Below, piece after piece: positions 56,164-64,000 of a stretch of DNA of 64,000 bases (position 1 is the first letter of the stretch; each line of letters begins with the position of its first letter). The DNA is from Rhizobiaceae bacterium (GTDB lineage Bacteria; Pseudomonadota; Alphaproteobacteria; Rhizobiales; Rhizobiaceae): positions 1 to 64,000 of the forward strand of contig JAHBYU010000014.1 in assembly GCA_019635775.1 (NCBI GenBank), read 5' to 3'. The position numbers and the translations under genes are program-made. The notes under the pieces are model-generated. The model worked only from the letters and a program-made list of their open reading frames with translations. It was not told the DNA's origin and searched no databases.

Positions 56164-57144
56164 CTATCGGAGCCGGTTGGCGCGTTCGAGCGCCTTCTTC
56201 ATCTCGTCCTCGGTGAGACCGCGCAGGAAATCCTCCATCACAGGATCGACGAGACCCCGGCGGCGGGCAAGGAAATACCAGGCAGCGGCGTCGGTTGCGT
56301 TCGGCTCGGTGCCGATGCCGCCCATGTAAAGCTTGGCCAGCCGGTTCTGCGCGGCGACGTTTCCGCCATCGGCTGCGCGCTTCATCCAGCCGAACCCTGC
56401 GGCAAGGTCGCGCGGTCCGCCGCGGCCCTCGACCAGCCAGGTGCCCAGGTCGACCTGCGCGGTATCGAAGTTCTGCCGCGCCGCAAGCGTCAGCCAGCGG
56501 CGCGCCTCGGCCTCGTCCTTCGCCTTCCCTCCCGAGCCGTTGGCGTAGATCTGCGACATCGCATATTGCGCGTCTGCCAGGCCCGCTTCCGCCGCACGTT
56601 GATAATAGGAGACGGCCTTTGCCATGCCGGCCTCGCCACGCTCGTGCTGCACCAGCAACTGCGCAAAATTGAACTGCGCCAGCCGGTTGCCAGCCTCGGC
56701 TGCCGCCTGCATGAGGGCATAGGCCTGCTTTGGATCCTTTTTGGCAAAGCGACCGTCGATCAGCATCAGCGCGTATTGGAACTGCGCTTCCGGTACCCCC
56801 TGCTCGGCTGCGAGCTGGTACCATTTGGCCGCTTCCGCCTCGTCACGCTTGACCCCCAGTCCGCGCGACAGGATTTCGGCGACGAGCGCCTGCGCCGCGG
56901 CATCGCCAGCTTCTGCGCGCGGTCGGGCAAGATTGAGCGCCGTCATGTAGAGGCCGCGCTGGAAGGCGCCATAGGCAGCATCGGCAGGCGGCCCGCCAAA
57001 CCTTTCCTGATCGACTCCCGTCGAATCCGCATCCTGCGTTGCGCCAGTCGTTTCCTCGGCCGGCTTCGCCTCGTCCTCGGCGCGCGCAGGCAAGGCTGCT
57101 GCCACCGCGAGAAAGATCGCCAGGAAACGCCAGATCGCCTTCAT
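56164..57144 (-). CDS. Exported Sel1-like repeat protein
   Basis: A 326-residue periplasmic protein: signal peptide (IWRFLAIFLAVAAALPARA), an acidic linker, then six or so Sel1/TPR-like repeats (EAAKWYQLAAEQGVPEAQFQYALML, KAVSYYQRAAEAGLADAQYAMSQIY, EARRWLTLAARQNFDTAQVDLGTWL and others). Such proteins act as scaffolds for envelope or signalling complexes; the partner is unknown. Its start overlaps the stop of the ThiE-like gene by four bases (ATGA). Confidence 0.85.
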   Translation of the reverse strand: MKAIWRFLAIFLAVAAALPARAEDEAKPAEETTGATQDADSTGVDQERFGGPPADAAYGAFQRGLYMTALNLARPRAEAGDAAAQALVAEILSRGLGVKRDEAEAAKWYQLAAEQGVPEAQFQYALMLIDGRFAKKDPKQAYALMQAAAEAGNRLAQFNFAQLLVQHERGEAGMAKAVSYYQRAAEAGLADAQYAMSQIYANGSGGKAKDEAEARRWLTLAARQNFDTAQVDLGTWLVEGRGGPRDLAAGFGWMKRAADGGNVAAQNRLAKLYMGGIGTEPNATDAAAWYFLARRRGLVDPVMEDFLRGLTEDEMKKALERANRLR

Positions 57145-57803
57145 TCCACCGGCTCGAAACGCGGAGCACTTGCATCCAGCATGGCGTTGGCGCGCGCCAC
57201 GGCCGCCTTGGGATCGACGCCTTCGCCGAAGACGGCAGACGAAAGAGCGACGAAATCGGCGCCAGTCGCGGCAACCGTCTCGACGGAGGTCAGGTCGGAG
57301 CCTGCCATCACGATGCCGGGTATTTCAACCATCTCGGCCCACCAGCCACCCAGCGAAAGGTTGCGCTGGTGCGCCTCCGGCTGGTTGTCGTAGCCAAACT
57401 TGCCGAAGAACATGTAGTCGGGCCGTTCCTCGCCGAGATCCAGCGCGTCGTCGCGGCTTTTCACGCCGCCTGCGCCGACCGCCATCTTTGGCTGGAAGTT
57501 CCTGATCGCTTCGGCAAGTTCGGCCTTGCCGCCGTCGATATGGATGCCATCGGCCTTGACCCGGCCGGCGATGCGGGTGTCGTCCACGATGATCGCGGCG
57601 ATGCCGGCTTCCTGCGCGATCGGCACGATCTTCTCCGCAAAGGCCTGATAGGAAGCCTCGTCCATCCCGTTGGGGGGAAGCATGATTGAGGCGATGTCGC
57701 CGCCTTCTGTCGCCAGTCGGAAACGCGCGGCGAAGTCTTCCGCATCCACGCCGGCTGGCGCGATCAGGACAATTCGGCAACGGTTTGGCGTCGTATCGGT
57801 CAT
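57141..57803 (-). CDS. ThiE-like TIM-barrel protein
   Basis: A 220-residue protein related to thiamine phosphate synthase. Barrel strands are seen in CRIVLIAPAGVDAEDFAARF, AAIIVDDTRIAGRVKADGIHIDGGK and GIVMAGSDLTSVETVAATGADFVALSSAVFG. The usual HLGQ-D and GPIFPT loops of ThiE are replaced (HIDGGKAEL, MFFGKFGYDNQPEA), so true thiamine synthesis is doubtful. It overlaps the Sel1 gene downstream and is divergent from the TSUP exporter. Confidence 0.75.
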   Translation of the reverse strand: MTDTTPNRCRIVLIAPAGVDAEDFAARFRLATEGGDIASIMLPPNGMDEASYQAFAEKIVPIAQEAGIAAIIVDDTRIAGRVKADGIHIDGGKAELAEAIRNFQPKMAVGAGGVKSRDDALDLGEERPDYMFFGKFGYDNQPEAHQRNLSLGGWWAEMVEIPGIVMAGSDLTSVETVAATGADFVALSSAVFGEGVDPKAAVARANAMLDASAPRFEPVE

Positions 57804-57963
57804 CGGCGATTCCGGGCTATGAGGGGCAAGTTTGGTTGGAATGCGGCATAGACGAGCGCAGGACGCTTGAACAGGTCGCCAAACTCATCGTTGCGCGCAT
57901 AATGCGGTCGCTTTGCCGTCCGTTTCGGGGTAAGCCGGGCGCAAATCCGCCGCATCCCTCCTC

Positions 57964-58737
57964 ATGAATGCACTTCTCACAGATCCCTGGTTCTACGCTG
58001 CAGCCGTTCCGGCCGTCATTCTCGTCGGTCTGTCTAAGGGCGGATTTGGCGGCGCGGTGGGCTTTGTCGGCGTGCCGCTCATGGCGCTGGTCATGAGCCC
58101 GGTGCAGGCGGCCGCGATCCTGCTGCCGATCCTCTGCCTGATGGACATCGTCTCGGTATGGACCTGGCGCGGCGTTTACGACCGCGGCGTCCTGCGTTCC
58201 ATGATGCCCGGCGCCATGCTCGGCATCGGCGCCGGCTGGCTGACCGCGGCAATGGTCACGGCGGGCATGGTGCGTCTTATCGTCGGCGTCGTTGCCTTTG
58301 TTTTCGTCGCGCGCTGGATCTACCAGCAATTGCGCCACGGCAGCGGCCATCGCGTTGCCCGCAACAGGCTCGCCGCCGCTTTCTGGGGAACCGTTTCCGG
58401 CTTCACCAGCTTCGTCGCCCATGTCGGCGGACCGCCCTTTCAGGTCTACGCGCTGCCGCTCAGGCTGGATCCGAAGGTGCTCAGCGGCACCGCGGCGATC
58501 TTCTTCGCCATCACCAACGCCGTGAAGCTGGTGCCCTATTTCATGCTCGGGCAGTTCGATTCGACCAATCTCGCAGCCTCCGCCGTCCTCATGCCGATCG
58601 CCCCACTGGCGACACTGGCCGGGGCATGGCTTGTCAGGCGCATGCGCCCGGAAATCTTCTATCCCTTCACCTATTGTACAGTTGCGGTCATAGCAGTGAA
58701 GCTGATCTATGATGGCGTGCTGGACGTGCTGTACTGA
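57964..58737 (+). CDS. TSUP-family transporter (TauE/SafE-like)
   Basis: A 257-residue integral membrane protein with eight predicted helices, of the sulfite exporter TauE/SafE family. The repeated family motif is GLSKGGFGGAVGFVGVPLMALV in the first half and GFTSFVAHVGGPPFQVYALP in the second. Members export sulfite, sulfoacetate or other organosulfur anions; the substrate is not identifiable. The acyl-CoA synthetase gene follows after about 45 bases. Confidence 0.88.
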   Translation: MNALLTDPWFYAAAVPAVILVGLSKGGFGGAVGFVGVPLMALVMSPVQAAAILLPILCLMDIVSVWTWRGVYDRGVLRSMMPGAMLGIGAGWLTAAMVTAGMVRLIVGVVAFVFVARWIYQQLRHGSGHRVARNRLAAAFWGTVSGFTSFVAHVGGPPFQVYALPLRLDPKVLSGTAAIFFAITNAVKLVPYFMLGQFDSTNLAASAVLMPIAPLATLAGAWLVRRMRPEIFYPFTYCTVAVIAVKLIYDGVLDVLY

Positions 58738-58782
58738 CAGCGGATATTGACGGGCAACAGACGTCCCTTGGGGGAGAGCGTG

Positions 58783-60423
58783 ATGACCAACCCTTACGAA
58801 CAGGACCTCGACAGGCAGCCGGCGAATTTCCAGCCGTTGACGCCGCTCACCTATCTGGAGCGCACGGCAAAGACCTACCCGGACCACACCGCGATCATTC
58901 ACGGCTCCAGCCGCACCAGCTATGCGCAGTTCTGGCGACGTTCCCTGCAGCTCGCCTCGGCGCTTGCGCAGCGCGGCATCGGAAAGGGCGACACGGTCAC
59001 GGTCATGCTTTCCAACACGCCCCCCATGCTTGAGGCGCATTTCGGCGTGCCCATGGTCAAGGCCGTGCTGCACTCGCTGAACACTCGGCTCGACGCAGCC
59101 ATCATCGCCTTCCAGCTGGACCATGCGGAAACCAGGATATTGATCGTCGACCGCGAGTTTTCGGGCGTCATGCGCGAGGCGCTCGCACTCGCCAGGGTCA
59201 AGCCGCTCGTCATCGATTTCGACGACCCGGAATATCCCGACGATGCGCCTTACCCCAAGGGCGAGCGCATTGGCACCATCGACTACGAGGATTTCGTTGC
59301 GACAGGCGATCCGGACTTTGCGTGGTCGATGCCCGACGACGAATGGGATTCGCTGTCGCTGAACTACACGTCGGGAACCACCGGCAACCCGAAGGGCGTG
59401 GTCTACCACCATCGCGGCGCGGCGCTGATGGCCTACGCCAACACGATACATGCCGGCATGGCAAAGCACGCGGTCTATCTCTGGACGCTGCCGATGTTCC
59501 ATTGCAACGGCTGGTGCTTCCCCTGGACGCTGGCCGTCCACGCAGGCACGCATGTTTGCCTGCGCTGGGTACGGCCAAAGCCTATCTACGACGCCATCGC
59601 CGACCATGGCGTGACGCATCTTTGCGGCGCACCGATCGTCATGTCCGTGCTCATCAATGCGCGGCCGGAGGAAAAGCGTGACTTTCCCCAGACCGTCACC
59701 TTCAACACGGCGGCTGCCCCGCCGCCCGAGGCAGTGCTCGCGGGCATGGCCGACGCAGGCTTTGTCGTCACCCATCTCTATGGCCTGACGGAGACCTACG
59801 GGCCGGCCGTCGTCAACGAATGGCACAATTCCTGGGACGCGCTGGACAGGGATGCGCGCACGACGAGGAAGGCAAGGCAGGGGGTTCGTTATGCTCCCCT
59901 CGAGGGCCTGACCGTGATGGACCCCGAAACGATGACCGAAACGCCGGCCGACGGCCAGACGATCGGCGAGGTGATGTTCCGCGGCAACATCGTCATGAAG
60001 GGCTATCTCAAAAACAGGAAGGCCACCGACGAGGCCTTCGCGGGCGGCTGGTTCCACTCGGGCGACCTCGGCGTGATGCACCCCGACGGCTATATCCAGC
60101 TCAAGGACCGCTCCAAGGACATCATCATTTCGGGCGGCGAGAACATCTCGTCCATCGAGGTCGAGGACGCGCTCTACAAGCACAAGGCCGTCGCCTCCTG
60201 CGGCGTCGTCGCACGGCAGGACGACAAGTGGGGCGAGGTCCCCGTCGCCTATGTCGAACTGAAGCCCGGCGCGAGCGCGACCGAGGAGGAGATCATCGCG
60301 CATTGTCGCGCCCTGCTTGCGCGCTTCAAGGTGCCCAAGACCGTGATCTTCGCCGAAATCCCCAAGACGTCGACCGGCAAGATCCAGAAATTCAAGCTGC
60401 GCGACCTTGCCAGACAGGGTTAG
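58783..60423 (+). CDS. Acyl-CoA synthetase, AMP-binding family
   Basis: A 546-residue ANL-family ligase. The P-loop YTSGTTGNPKGV, the LYGLTETYGP motif, the hinge region YIQLKDRSKDIIISGGENISSIEVE and the catalytic Lys in PKTSTGKIQKF are all present. It should activate a short- or medium-chain carboxylate to its CoA thioester; the alignment-by-eye suggests DmdB-like or medium-chain acyl specificity, not proven. ATG 58783 follows GGGGGAGAGC; 12 upstream codons are not conserved. It is convergent with an SDR gene. Confidence 0.9.
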   Translation: MTNPYEQDLDRQPANFQPLTPLTYLERTAKTYPDHTAIIHGSSRTSYAQFWRRSLQLASALAQRGIGKGDTVTVMLSNTPPMLEAHFGVPMVKAVLHSLNTRLDAAIIAFQLDHAETRILIVDREFSGVMREALALARVKPLVIDFDDPEYPDDAPYPKGERIGTIDYEDFVATGDPDFAWSMPDDEWDSLSLNYTSGTTGNPKGVVYHHRGAALMAYANTIHAGMAKHAVYLWTLPMFHCNGWCFPWTLAVHAGTHVCLRWVRPKPIYDAIADHGVTHLCGAPIVMSVLINARPEEKRDFPQTVTFNTAAAPPPEAVLAGMADAGFVVTHLYGLTETYGPAVVNEWHNSWDALDRDARTTRKARQGVRYAPLEGLTVMDPETMTETPADGQTIGEVMFRGNIVMKGYLKNRKATDEAFAGGWFHSGDLGVMHPDGYIQLKDRSKDIIISGGENISSIEVEDALYKHKAVASCGVVARQDDKWGEVPVAYVELKPGASATEEEIIAHCRALLARFKVPKTVIFAEIPKTSTGKIQKFKLRDLARQG

Positions 60424-60446
60424 CGTGCGTTCGTTACAAGCAATGA

Positions 60447-61139
60447 CTAGGCTATGCAGTAGCCTCCATCGACCGGCAGGACGGCCCCGGTGACATAGCT
60501 TGCCTGATCGGAGAGCAGGAAAGCGACGACGTCGGCCACGTCGGCGGGCTTGCCCCAGCGCTTCATGGGAAGCCGGGCCATGATCGCGGCGCTTCGTTCC
60601 GGGTTGTGCAGGGCGCCGACCGACAGCCTTGTCTCGATCCAGCCCGGCGCGACGGCGTTCACCCGTATACCTTCGTCTGCAAAGGCAACGGCATGCGAGC
60701 GGGTAAGCTGCACGATCGCACCCTTGCTCGACGCATAGGCCGGGTTGCGGCCCGAACCGAAAAAGCTCCACATCGAGGCGACATTGACCACCGCGCCCTG
60801 CGCCAACGCGAGTGCCTGCCGCAGCGCCATTGTAACGATATGCGCCGAAGCCAGGTTGACGTCGATGACCTTTCGAAATCCGGGCGCGGAGAACTCGCGG
60901 CCTTCATGCAGGATCATGCCCGCGCAATTCACCAGCGCGGACACTGTGTGAAAGTGCTGGGCGAAGTCGCTGACCGCGTCCTCGTCGGTGACGTCGAGCT
61001 TCGTGAACGCCATTTCCTTTGGCCAGCTTTCGTCCCGGTCGAGGCCGCAGCACATCACACGATGGGCGCCGGCTAGCTTTTCGGCGCAGGCGCGGCCTAT
61101 TCCCGTGCCGCCGCCCGTCACGATCGCTACCCTTTCCAC
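60447..61139 (-). CDS. Short-chain dehydrogenase/reductase
   Basis: A 230-residue classical SDR: Rossmann TGGGTGIG at residues 9-16, NCAG and NVASMWSF in place, and the active-site Tyr/Lys in PAYASSKGAI. The C-terminal YVTGAVLPVDGGYCIA is typical of acetoacetyl-CoA- or sorbitol-type reductases. The substrate is not determinable. It is convergent with the acyl-CoA synthetase (24 bases), which makes a shared acyl pathway possible but unproven. The stretch 61140-61377 upstream shows no gene. Confidence 0.88.
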   Translation of the reverse strand: MERVAIVTGGGTGIGRACAEKLAGAHRVMCCGLDRDESWPKEMAFTKLDVTDEDAVSDFAQHFHTVSALVNCAGMILHEGREFSAPGFRKVIDVNLASAHIVTMALRQALALAQGAVVNVASMWSFFGSGRNPAYASSKGAIVQLTRSHAVAFADEGIRVNAVAPGWIETRLSVGALHNPERSAAIMARLPMKRWGKPADVADVVAFLLSDQASYVTGAVLPVDGGYCIA

Positions 61140-61377
61140 GCTTCGTCTCCGCTCTGTTCACGCCGCGCTGCGTTCTGTTTTGACATCGTTGATCACATAT
61201 CCGATTTTTCGGCTGATGATGAGGACTGCGCGGATCAGCAGCGTCACTTTTATGCCTTCTTCGGTGTTTTTGACTTGGCCGGACTATAACATTGGGGAAT
61301 GTTCGGCTATTCGACAAACGACGTGCTGACGGGGCCCTGACAATCCTGAAAGAGAATGCGTGGTGGAAGTTGACGGC

Positions 61378-62550
61378 ATGGTGAGCCGGCGATGCGTTTT
61401 TTTCATCGGAGGCTACGACCCGAAATCGCCGGAAGCCTTTTTCGGGCGGCTTGACCGGGAAATGCGCCGCTACGAGTCGACGTGGAACGTCACGGCCAAA
61501 ATCACCGGCATCGCCAATCCCGCCAAGGATGTCGGTGTAGCGACGGTTGAGGCCGCTGGCGACGGTTGGCAGGCGGTCACGGAATTTCATTTCCTCGGGC
61601 TCGATTCGATCGTCACGAAGGACGCGGCCCGGCCTCTGCCGGTGCGGATCGGCCGATATCTCGCGGCTTTCCTGGATTACTGGCTGAGTGGCACCGCCTT
61701 CGCGATCTTTTCGCGCAGCTGGCGTTTCGGCCTCTATTTCCTTTATCCGTTTGTCGCAGCGCTGCTGTTCTACCTCGTCGCATGGGTCGTGGCGCGCCTT
61801 GTGATCAATCTTGCGGGCATCGAAATTCCGGGATTGTCGTGGCTGATCGCGCTGCTGGCGCTGTTTCCCTTGCTGGCCACGCTCGGCAAGCGATGGTTCG
61901 TTCCTCATCTGATGGATTTGTGGTCCTTTTCGCTTGAGTATCTGCGCGGCCGCAGGCCCGCCGCAGGCGCTCTGCTCGACCGCTATGCGGACATGGCCTG
62001 CAAGGCCGCCGCAGCGCATCCGTTCGACGAAATACTCTTCATCGGCCATAGCACCGGTGGCGGACTGATCCTCGATCTTGTGGCGAGAACCCTGAACGCG
62101 GATCCCACATTTGCCCAGAGGGCTGCAAGCGTCAGCCTTCTGACGCTCGGATCGACGGCCCTGAAGTTCGGTCTGCACCCGGCGGCGAAGGATTTCAGGC
62201 AGAAGGTCCAGCGCATCGTCGACAATCCATCCGTGAAATGGAGCGAATTCCAGTGCATGGTGGATGTGGTCAATTTCTACGGAACAAACCCTGTCCTCGA
62301 AATGGATTTGCGGCCACGCGATTCCGAGAACCCGTCCGCCTTTCCCGTCGTTGATAGGGTTCACTTGCGCGACATGCTGGATGCGACGGGTTACAAGCGA
62401 ATAAAGAGACGATTCTTTCGCATCCACTATCAGTTCATCATGGCAAATACGCGCAGGTACTACTACGACTTCTTCAGCATCTGTTTCGGGCCGCGTACCC
62501 TCTCCGAGGTCGCAAACCCCGCCTACGCGACGGGCAAGGCCGGCAGATGA
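61378..62550 (+). CDS. Membrane-associated alpha/beta hydrolase-like protein
   Basis: About 390 residues. The N-terminus is soluble (RRCVFFIGGYDPKSPEAFFGRLDREMRRY), two membrane helices follow (about 120-146 and 150-170, FLYPFVAALLFYLVAWVVARLVI and WLIALLALFPLLATLG), and then a lipase-like nucleophile elbow FIGHSTGGGLILDL with a candidate Asp/His set further on. It may act on lipids at the inner membrane; I do not know the family. GTG 61360 is an alternative start; ATG 61378 is preceded by GGAAG. The stop overlaps the next start by four bases, so the genes are coupled. Confidence 0.68.
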   Translation: MVSRRCVFFIGGYDPKSPEAFFGRLDREMRRYESTWNVTAKITGIANPAKDVGVATVEAAGDGWQAVTEFHFLGLDSIVTKDAARPLPVRIGRYLAAFLDYWLSGTAFAIFSRSWRFGLYFLYPFVAALLFYLVAWVVARLVINLAGIEIPGLSWLIALLALFPLLATLGKRWFVPHLMDLWSFSLEYLRGRRPAAGALLDRYADMACKAAAAHPFDEILFIGHSTGGGLILDLVARTLNADPTFAQRAASVSLLTLGSTALKFGLHPAAKDFRQKVQRIVDNPSVKWSEFQCMVDVVNFYGTNPVLEMDLRPRDSENPSAFPVVDRVHLRDMLDATGYKRIKRRFFRIHYQFIMANTRRYYYDFFSICFGPRTLSEVANPAYATGKAGR

Positions 62551-63131
62551 CAGAGACTGTTGCCGCAATTGTCTGGACGGCGGGCCTCGTCGCCTGGTTC
62601 GTCATACGCCTTCCCTATCAGCGTAGGGCGCGCAAGATCGGTATCGCCGCGCAACAAAGGACACCGGCTGATCGCGCAGCGCTCGCCGCTGCCGGGTTCG
62701 GTCTTTCCGTTCTGCCGGCATTCTACCTGCTCACGGGCATTCCCGCCTTTGCCGACTACCCCTTCCGGCCGTGGATGGGGTGGTGCGGGCTTGTCGTCGA
62801 AATCCTGTTCCTGGCCCTGTTCTACGCCAGCCATCGCCAGCTGGGACGAAACTGGTCCGTCACGCTCGAAATTCGCGACGGACATCGGCTGGTCACAGAC
62901 GGCCTCTACCGTTATGTTCGCCACCCGATGTATTCTTCCTTCTGGCTGTGGGCGATCGCGCAGGCGCTGCTGATTCCCAACTGGGTTGCAGGTCTGGCGG
63001 GGCTGGTCGGGATAGGGGTACTTTTTTTTGTTCGCGTACGCGCGGAAGAAGCGATGATGCTGGCGTTCTTCGGTGACGAGTATCGCAGCTATGCGGCAAG
63101 GACTGGTCGGGTCATCCCGCGAGTCTTCTAA
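62547..63131 (+). CDS. Isoprenylcysteine carboxyl methyltransferase-like (ICMT/PEMT) membrane protein
   Basis: A 194-residue integral membrane methyltransferase with about four helices. The C-terminal SAM-binding motif is recognisable: GLYRYVRHPMYSSFWL followed by RAEEAMMLAFFGDEYRSYAARTGRVIP. Bacterial relatives methylate phospholipid head groups or unknown lipids; real isoprenylcysteine substrates are unlikely in bacteria. It overlaps the preceding hydrolase-like gene (ATGA) and precedes another exported hydrolase-like gene by 40 bases. Confidence 0.8.
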   Translation: MTETVAAIVWTAGLVAWFVIRLPYQRRARKIGIAAQQRTPADRAALAAAGFGLSVLPAFYLLTGIPAFADYPFRPWMGWCGLVVEILFLALFYASHRQLGRNWSVTLEIRDGHRLVTDGLYRYVRHPMYSSFWLWAIAQALLIPNWVAGLAGLVGIGVLFFVRVRAEEAMMLAFFGDEYRSYAARTGRVIPRVF

Positions 63132-63171
63132 CGCAACAGTCTCAGGCTCAGCTAAACTCCCAGGAAAATCG

Positions 63172-63810
63172 ATGCAGATGTTTGCCCGAAACAGTCATGC
63201 TGATCGAACGAACGGTCAGGTTGCCTTGCTCCGCGTCTGTGCGGTGTTTCTTGCGATCCTTCTTGCACCGCTCCAGGCGCATGCGGGGCCGATGGCTGAC
63301 GATGTCTATATCCTGCGCGGCGGCTTCGGTGTCTTCTCCACCGGCCTCGACGGTCTCAGAAAGCAATTGAAGGAAAACGGGGTCAACGCTTCCCTCGTCA
63401 GCTATCAGAGCTGGCGCAGGGTCGCACGAACCATCGCGGAAAATCAGGGCAAGTATGGCCGCAGGCCTGTTGTTATCATCGGGCATTCCCTCGGCGGGAA
63501 CAACGCGGTGCTGGCAGCCAACGAGCTGAAGAAAAAGGGCATACAGGTCGACCTGATCGTCAGCTTCGCATCGACAGCGCCAATGACGGTACCGTCCAAC
63601 GTCCGCAACGTCCTGAATTTCTACTTCAAGTCCGGCGGTTGGGGCGGTTTTTTCACGGGCGCGTCAGATTTCCGCGGTTCCCTCAACAATGTGGATTTAT
63701 CGAACCAGACGGGTTTGAATCACTTCAACGTTGACGACGATCCGGGCGTTCGCAACGAGGTCGTAAGGGCCGTATCGCGATATTTCAGTCCGACAGCCCG
63801 CAGCCAGTAG
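63172..63810 (+). CDS. Exported alpha/beta hydrolase-like protein
   Basis: A 212-residue protein with an N-terminal signal segment (LLRVCAVFLAILLAPLQAHA) and a lipase-type nucleophile elbow VVIIGHSLGGNNAVLAA, with an Asp in VDLIVSFAS and a terminal His in GLNHFNVDDDPG as candidate triad members. It is small for a lipase and belongs with thioesterase-domain-like proteins. ATG 63172 follows AGGAAAATC; ATG 63178 is an alternative. Part of the plus-strand cassette with the two preceding genes. Confidence 0.72.
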   Translation: MQMFARNSHADRTNGQVALLRVCAVFLAILLAPLQAHAGPMADDVYILRGGFGVFSTGLDGLRKQLKENGVNASLVSYQSWRRVARTIAENQGKYGRRPVVIIGHSLGGNNAVLAANELKKKGIQVDLIVSFASTAPMTVPSNVRNVLNFYFKSGGWGGFFTGASDFRGSLNNVDLSNQTGLNHFNVDDDPGVRNEVVRAVSRYFSPTARSQ

Positions 63811-63826
63811 CACCGTCAGCGCAGTC

Positions 63827-64000
63827 TCAGGCCTTGAGAAGCAGGTGCTCGCGCTCCCAGGCGGTCACCACATTGTCGAACGCCTCCATCTCGCGATCCT
63901 TCACGCGAAGGAAGATGCGCAGGAACTCCTCTCCGAGCAGCGTTCGTGCCGGCTCGCAAGCCCGCAGCCGGTCGAGTGCATGCGGCAGGGAGAGCGGCAA
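63827..64000 (-). CDS. C-terminal end of a glutamine-synthetase-family protein (partial)
   Basis: Read on the minus strand from the right window edge, 57 residues end at the TGA at 63827-63829: LPLSLPHALDRLRACEPART, then LLGEEFLRIFLRVKDREMEAF and VVTAWEREHLLLKA. This matches the C-terminal helices of glutamine synthetase-type enzymes (LxxALxxLxxxxxxxxLGxxFxxxxxxxKxxExxxFxxxVTxWEREHL). Subtypes include GlnA-like gamma-glutamylpolyamine synthetases; the fragment cannot tell them apart. It is convergent with the hydrolase gene. Confidence 0.75.
   Translation of the reverse strand: MPLSLPHALDRLRACEPARTLLGEEFLRIFLRVKDREMEAFDNVVTAWEREHLLLKA

Noticed and set aside
55426-57393. A 655-codon open frame on the plus strand
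   Set aside because: Antisense to efp, the Sel1-repeat gene and the ThiE-like gene, all with family motifs; composition is typical of a shadow frame.
57817-60771. A 984-codon open frame on the minus strand
   Set aside because: It runs antisense to the TSUP and acyl-CoA synthetase genes, which have clear motifs; its translation is Arg/His-rich without recognisable domains, as expected for a shadow in GC-rich DNA.
61261-61300. A sigma70 promoter (TTGACT ... TATAAC) before the 61,378 gene
   Set aside because: The two hexamer-like elements are only about nine bases apart, far from the required 16-18.

Overview
The window looks like a chromosomal segment of an alphaproteobacterium, most likely of the order Hyphomicrobiales (Rhizobiales), close to Mesorhizobium/Phyllobacteriaceae. 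This is an inference from gene content: an imuA-imuB-dnaE2 mutagenesis operon behind a GTTC-N7-GTTC type LexA box, a DUF1465/RcdA-like cell-cycle gene, the ruvCAB-ybgC-tolQRAB-pal-cpoB-tilS-ftsH series, the rsfS-rlmH-envC-ctpA-deacetylase-rppH series, high GC content and dense ATGA/GTGA overlaps. Almost everything is ordinary chromosomal housekeeping; no transposase, integrase, CRISPR array, phage block or rRNA operon was seen.

Layout. 1-1.4 kb: the tail of an unidentified gene, a HAD-family phosphatase, a bidirectional terminator and a tRNA-Gly(GCC). 1.6-4.1 kb: prolyl-tRNA editing protein, a thioredoxin-fold co-chaperone (CnoX type), a Lon-substrate-binding-domain protein and a Trm112-like zinc-ribbon protein. 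4.2-10 kb (minus): the SOS mutasome imuA-imuB-dnaE2 with its LexA box. 10.1-19.5 kb: a minimal zincin, a CoA-ester lyase overlapping a DUF1737 gene, an FAD oxidoreductase, leuD and leuB enclosing three accessory genes (zinc ribbon, RidA-like, and a double VOC/hydrolase fusion), an MFS exporter and an MscS channel. 19.6-25.3 kb (plus): ribosome silencing/modification (rsfS, rlmH) followed by envelope genes (EnvC-like, CtpA, polysaccharide deacetylase-like) and rppH. 25.4-34.8 kb: alr-dadA, a Pro/Ala-rich membrane-anchored protein, ispG plus a lytic transglycosylase, a hybrid histidine kinase, a farnesyl diphosphate synthase-like gene and mtgA. 35-48.4 kb: rpmF, a small secreted protein with a Cys-rich tail, then on the minus strand rcdA-like, ruvCAB, ybgC, the whole Tol-Pal envelope machine, tilS and ftsH. 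48.5-48.7 kb: a strongly structured, terminator-ended candidate RNA. 48.7-57.8 kb (minus): a small haem-copper-oxidase-like membrane protein, an M32 carboxypeptidase, an orphan MotA/MotB-like stator pair with a secreted partner, a hemolysin-III-like protein, an inositol monophosphatase-like protein, EF-P, a Sel1-repeat protein and a ThiE-like protein. 58-64 kb: TSUP exporter, acyl-CoA synthetase, SDR, a three-gene cassette of hydrolase/methyltransferase/hydrolase, and the 3' end of a glutamine-synthetase-like gene.

Functional themes: DNA damage tolerance and recombination (imuA/imuB/dnaE2, ruvCAB), cell-envelope construction and constriction (Tol-Pal, EnvC, CtpA, MtgA, lytic transglycosylase, MotAB-like pair), leucine and D-alanine metabolism, and translation quality control (ProX-like, TilS, EF-P, RlmH, RsfS).

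The observations most worth following are the candidate structured RNA at about 48,557-48,672, the VOC-VOC-hydrolase fusion at 14,449, the secreted Cys-tail protein at 35,315, the MotAB-like operon, and the three-gene lipid/hydrolase-like cassette at 61.4-63.8 kb. I did not find a clear-cut new defence or mobile system. All functional calls rest on motifs and family resemblance read by eye; no search was run.
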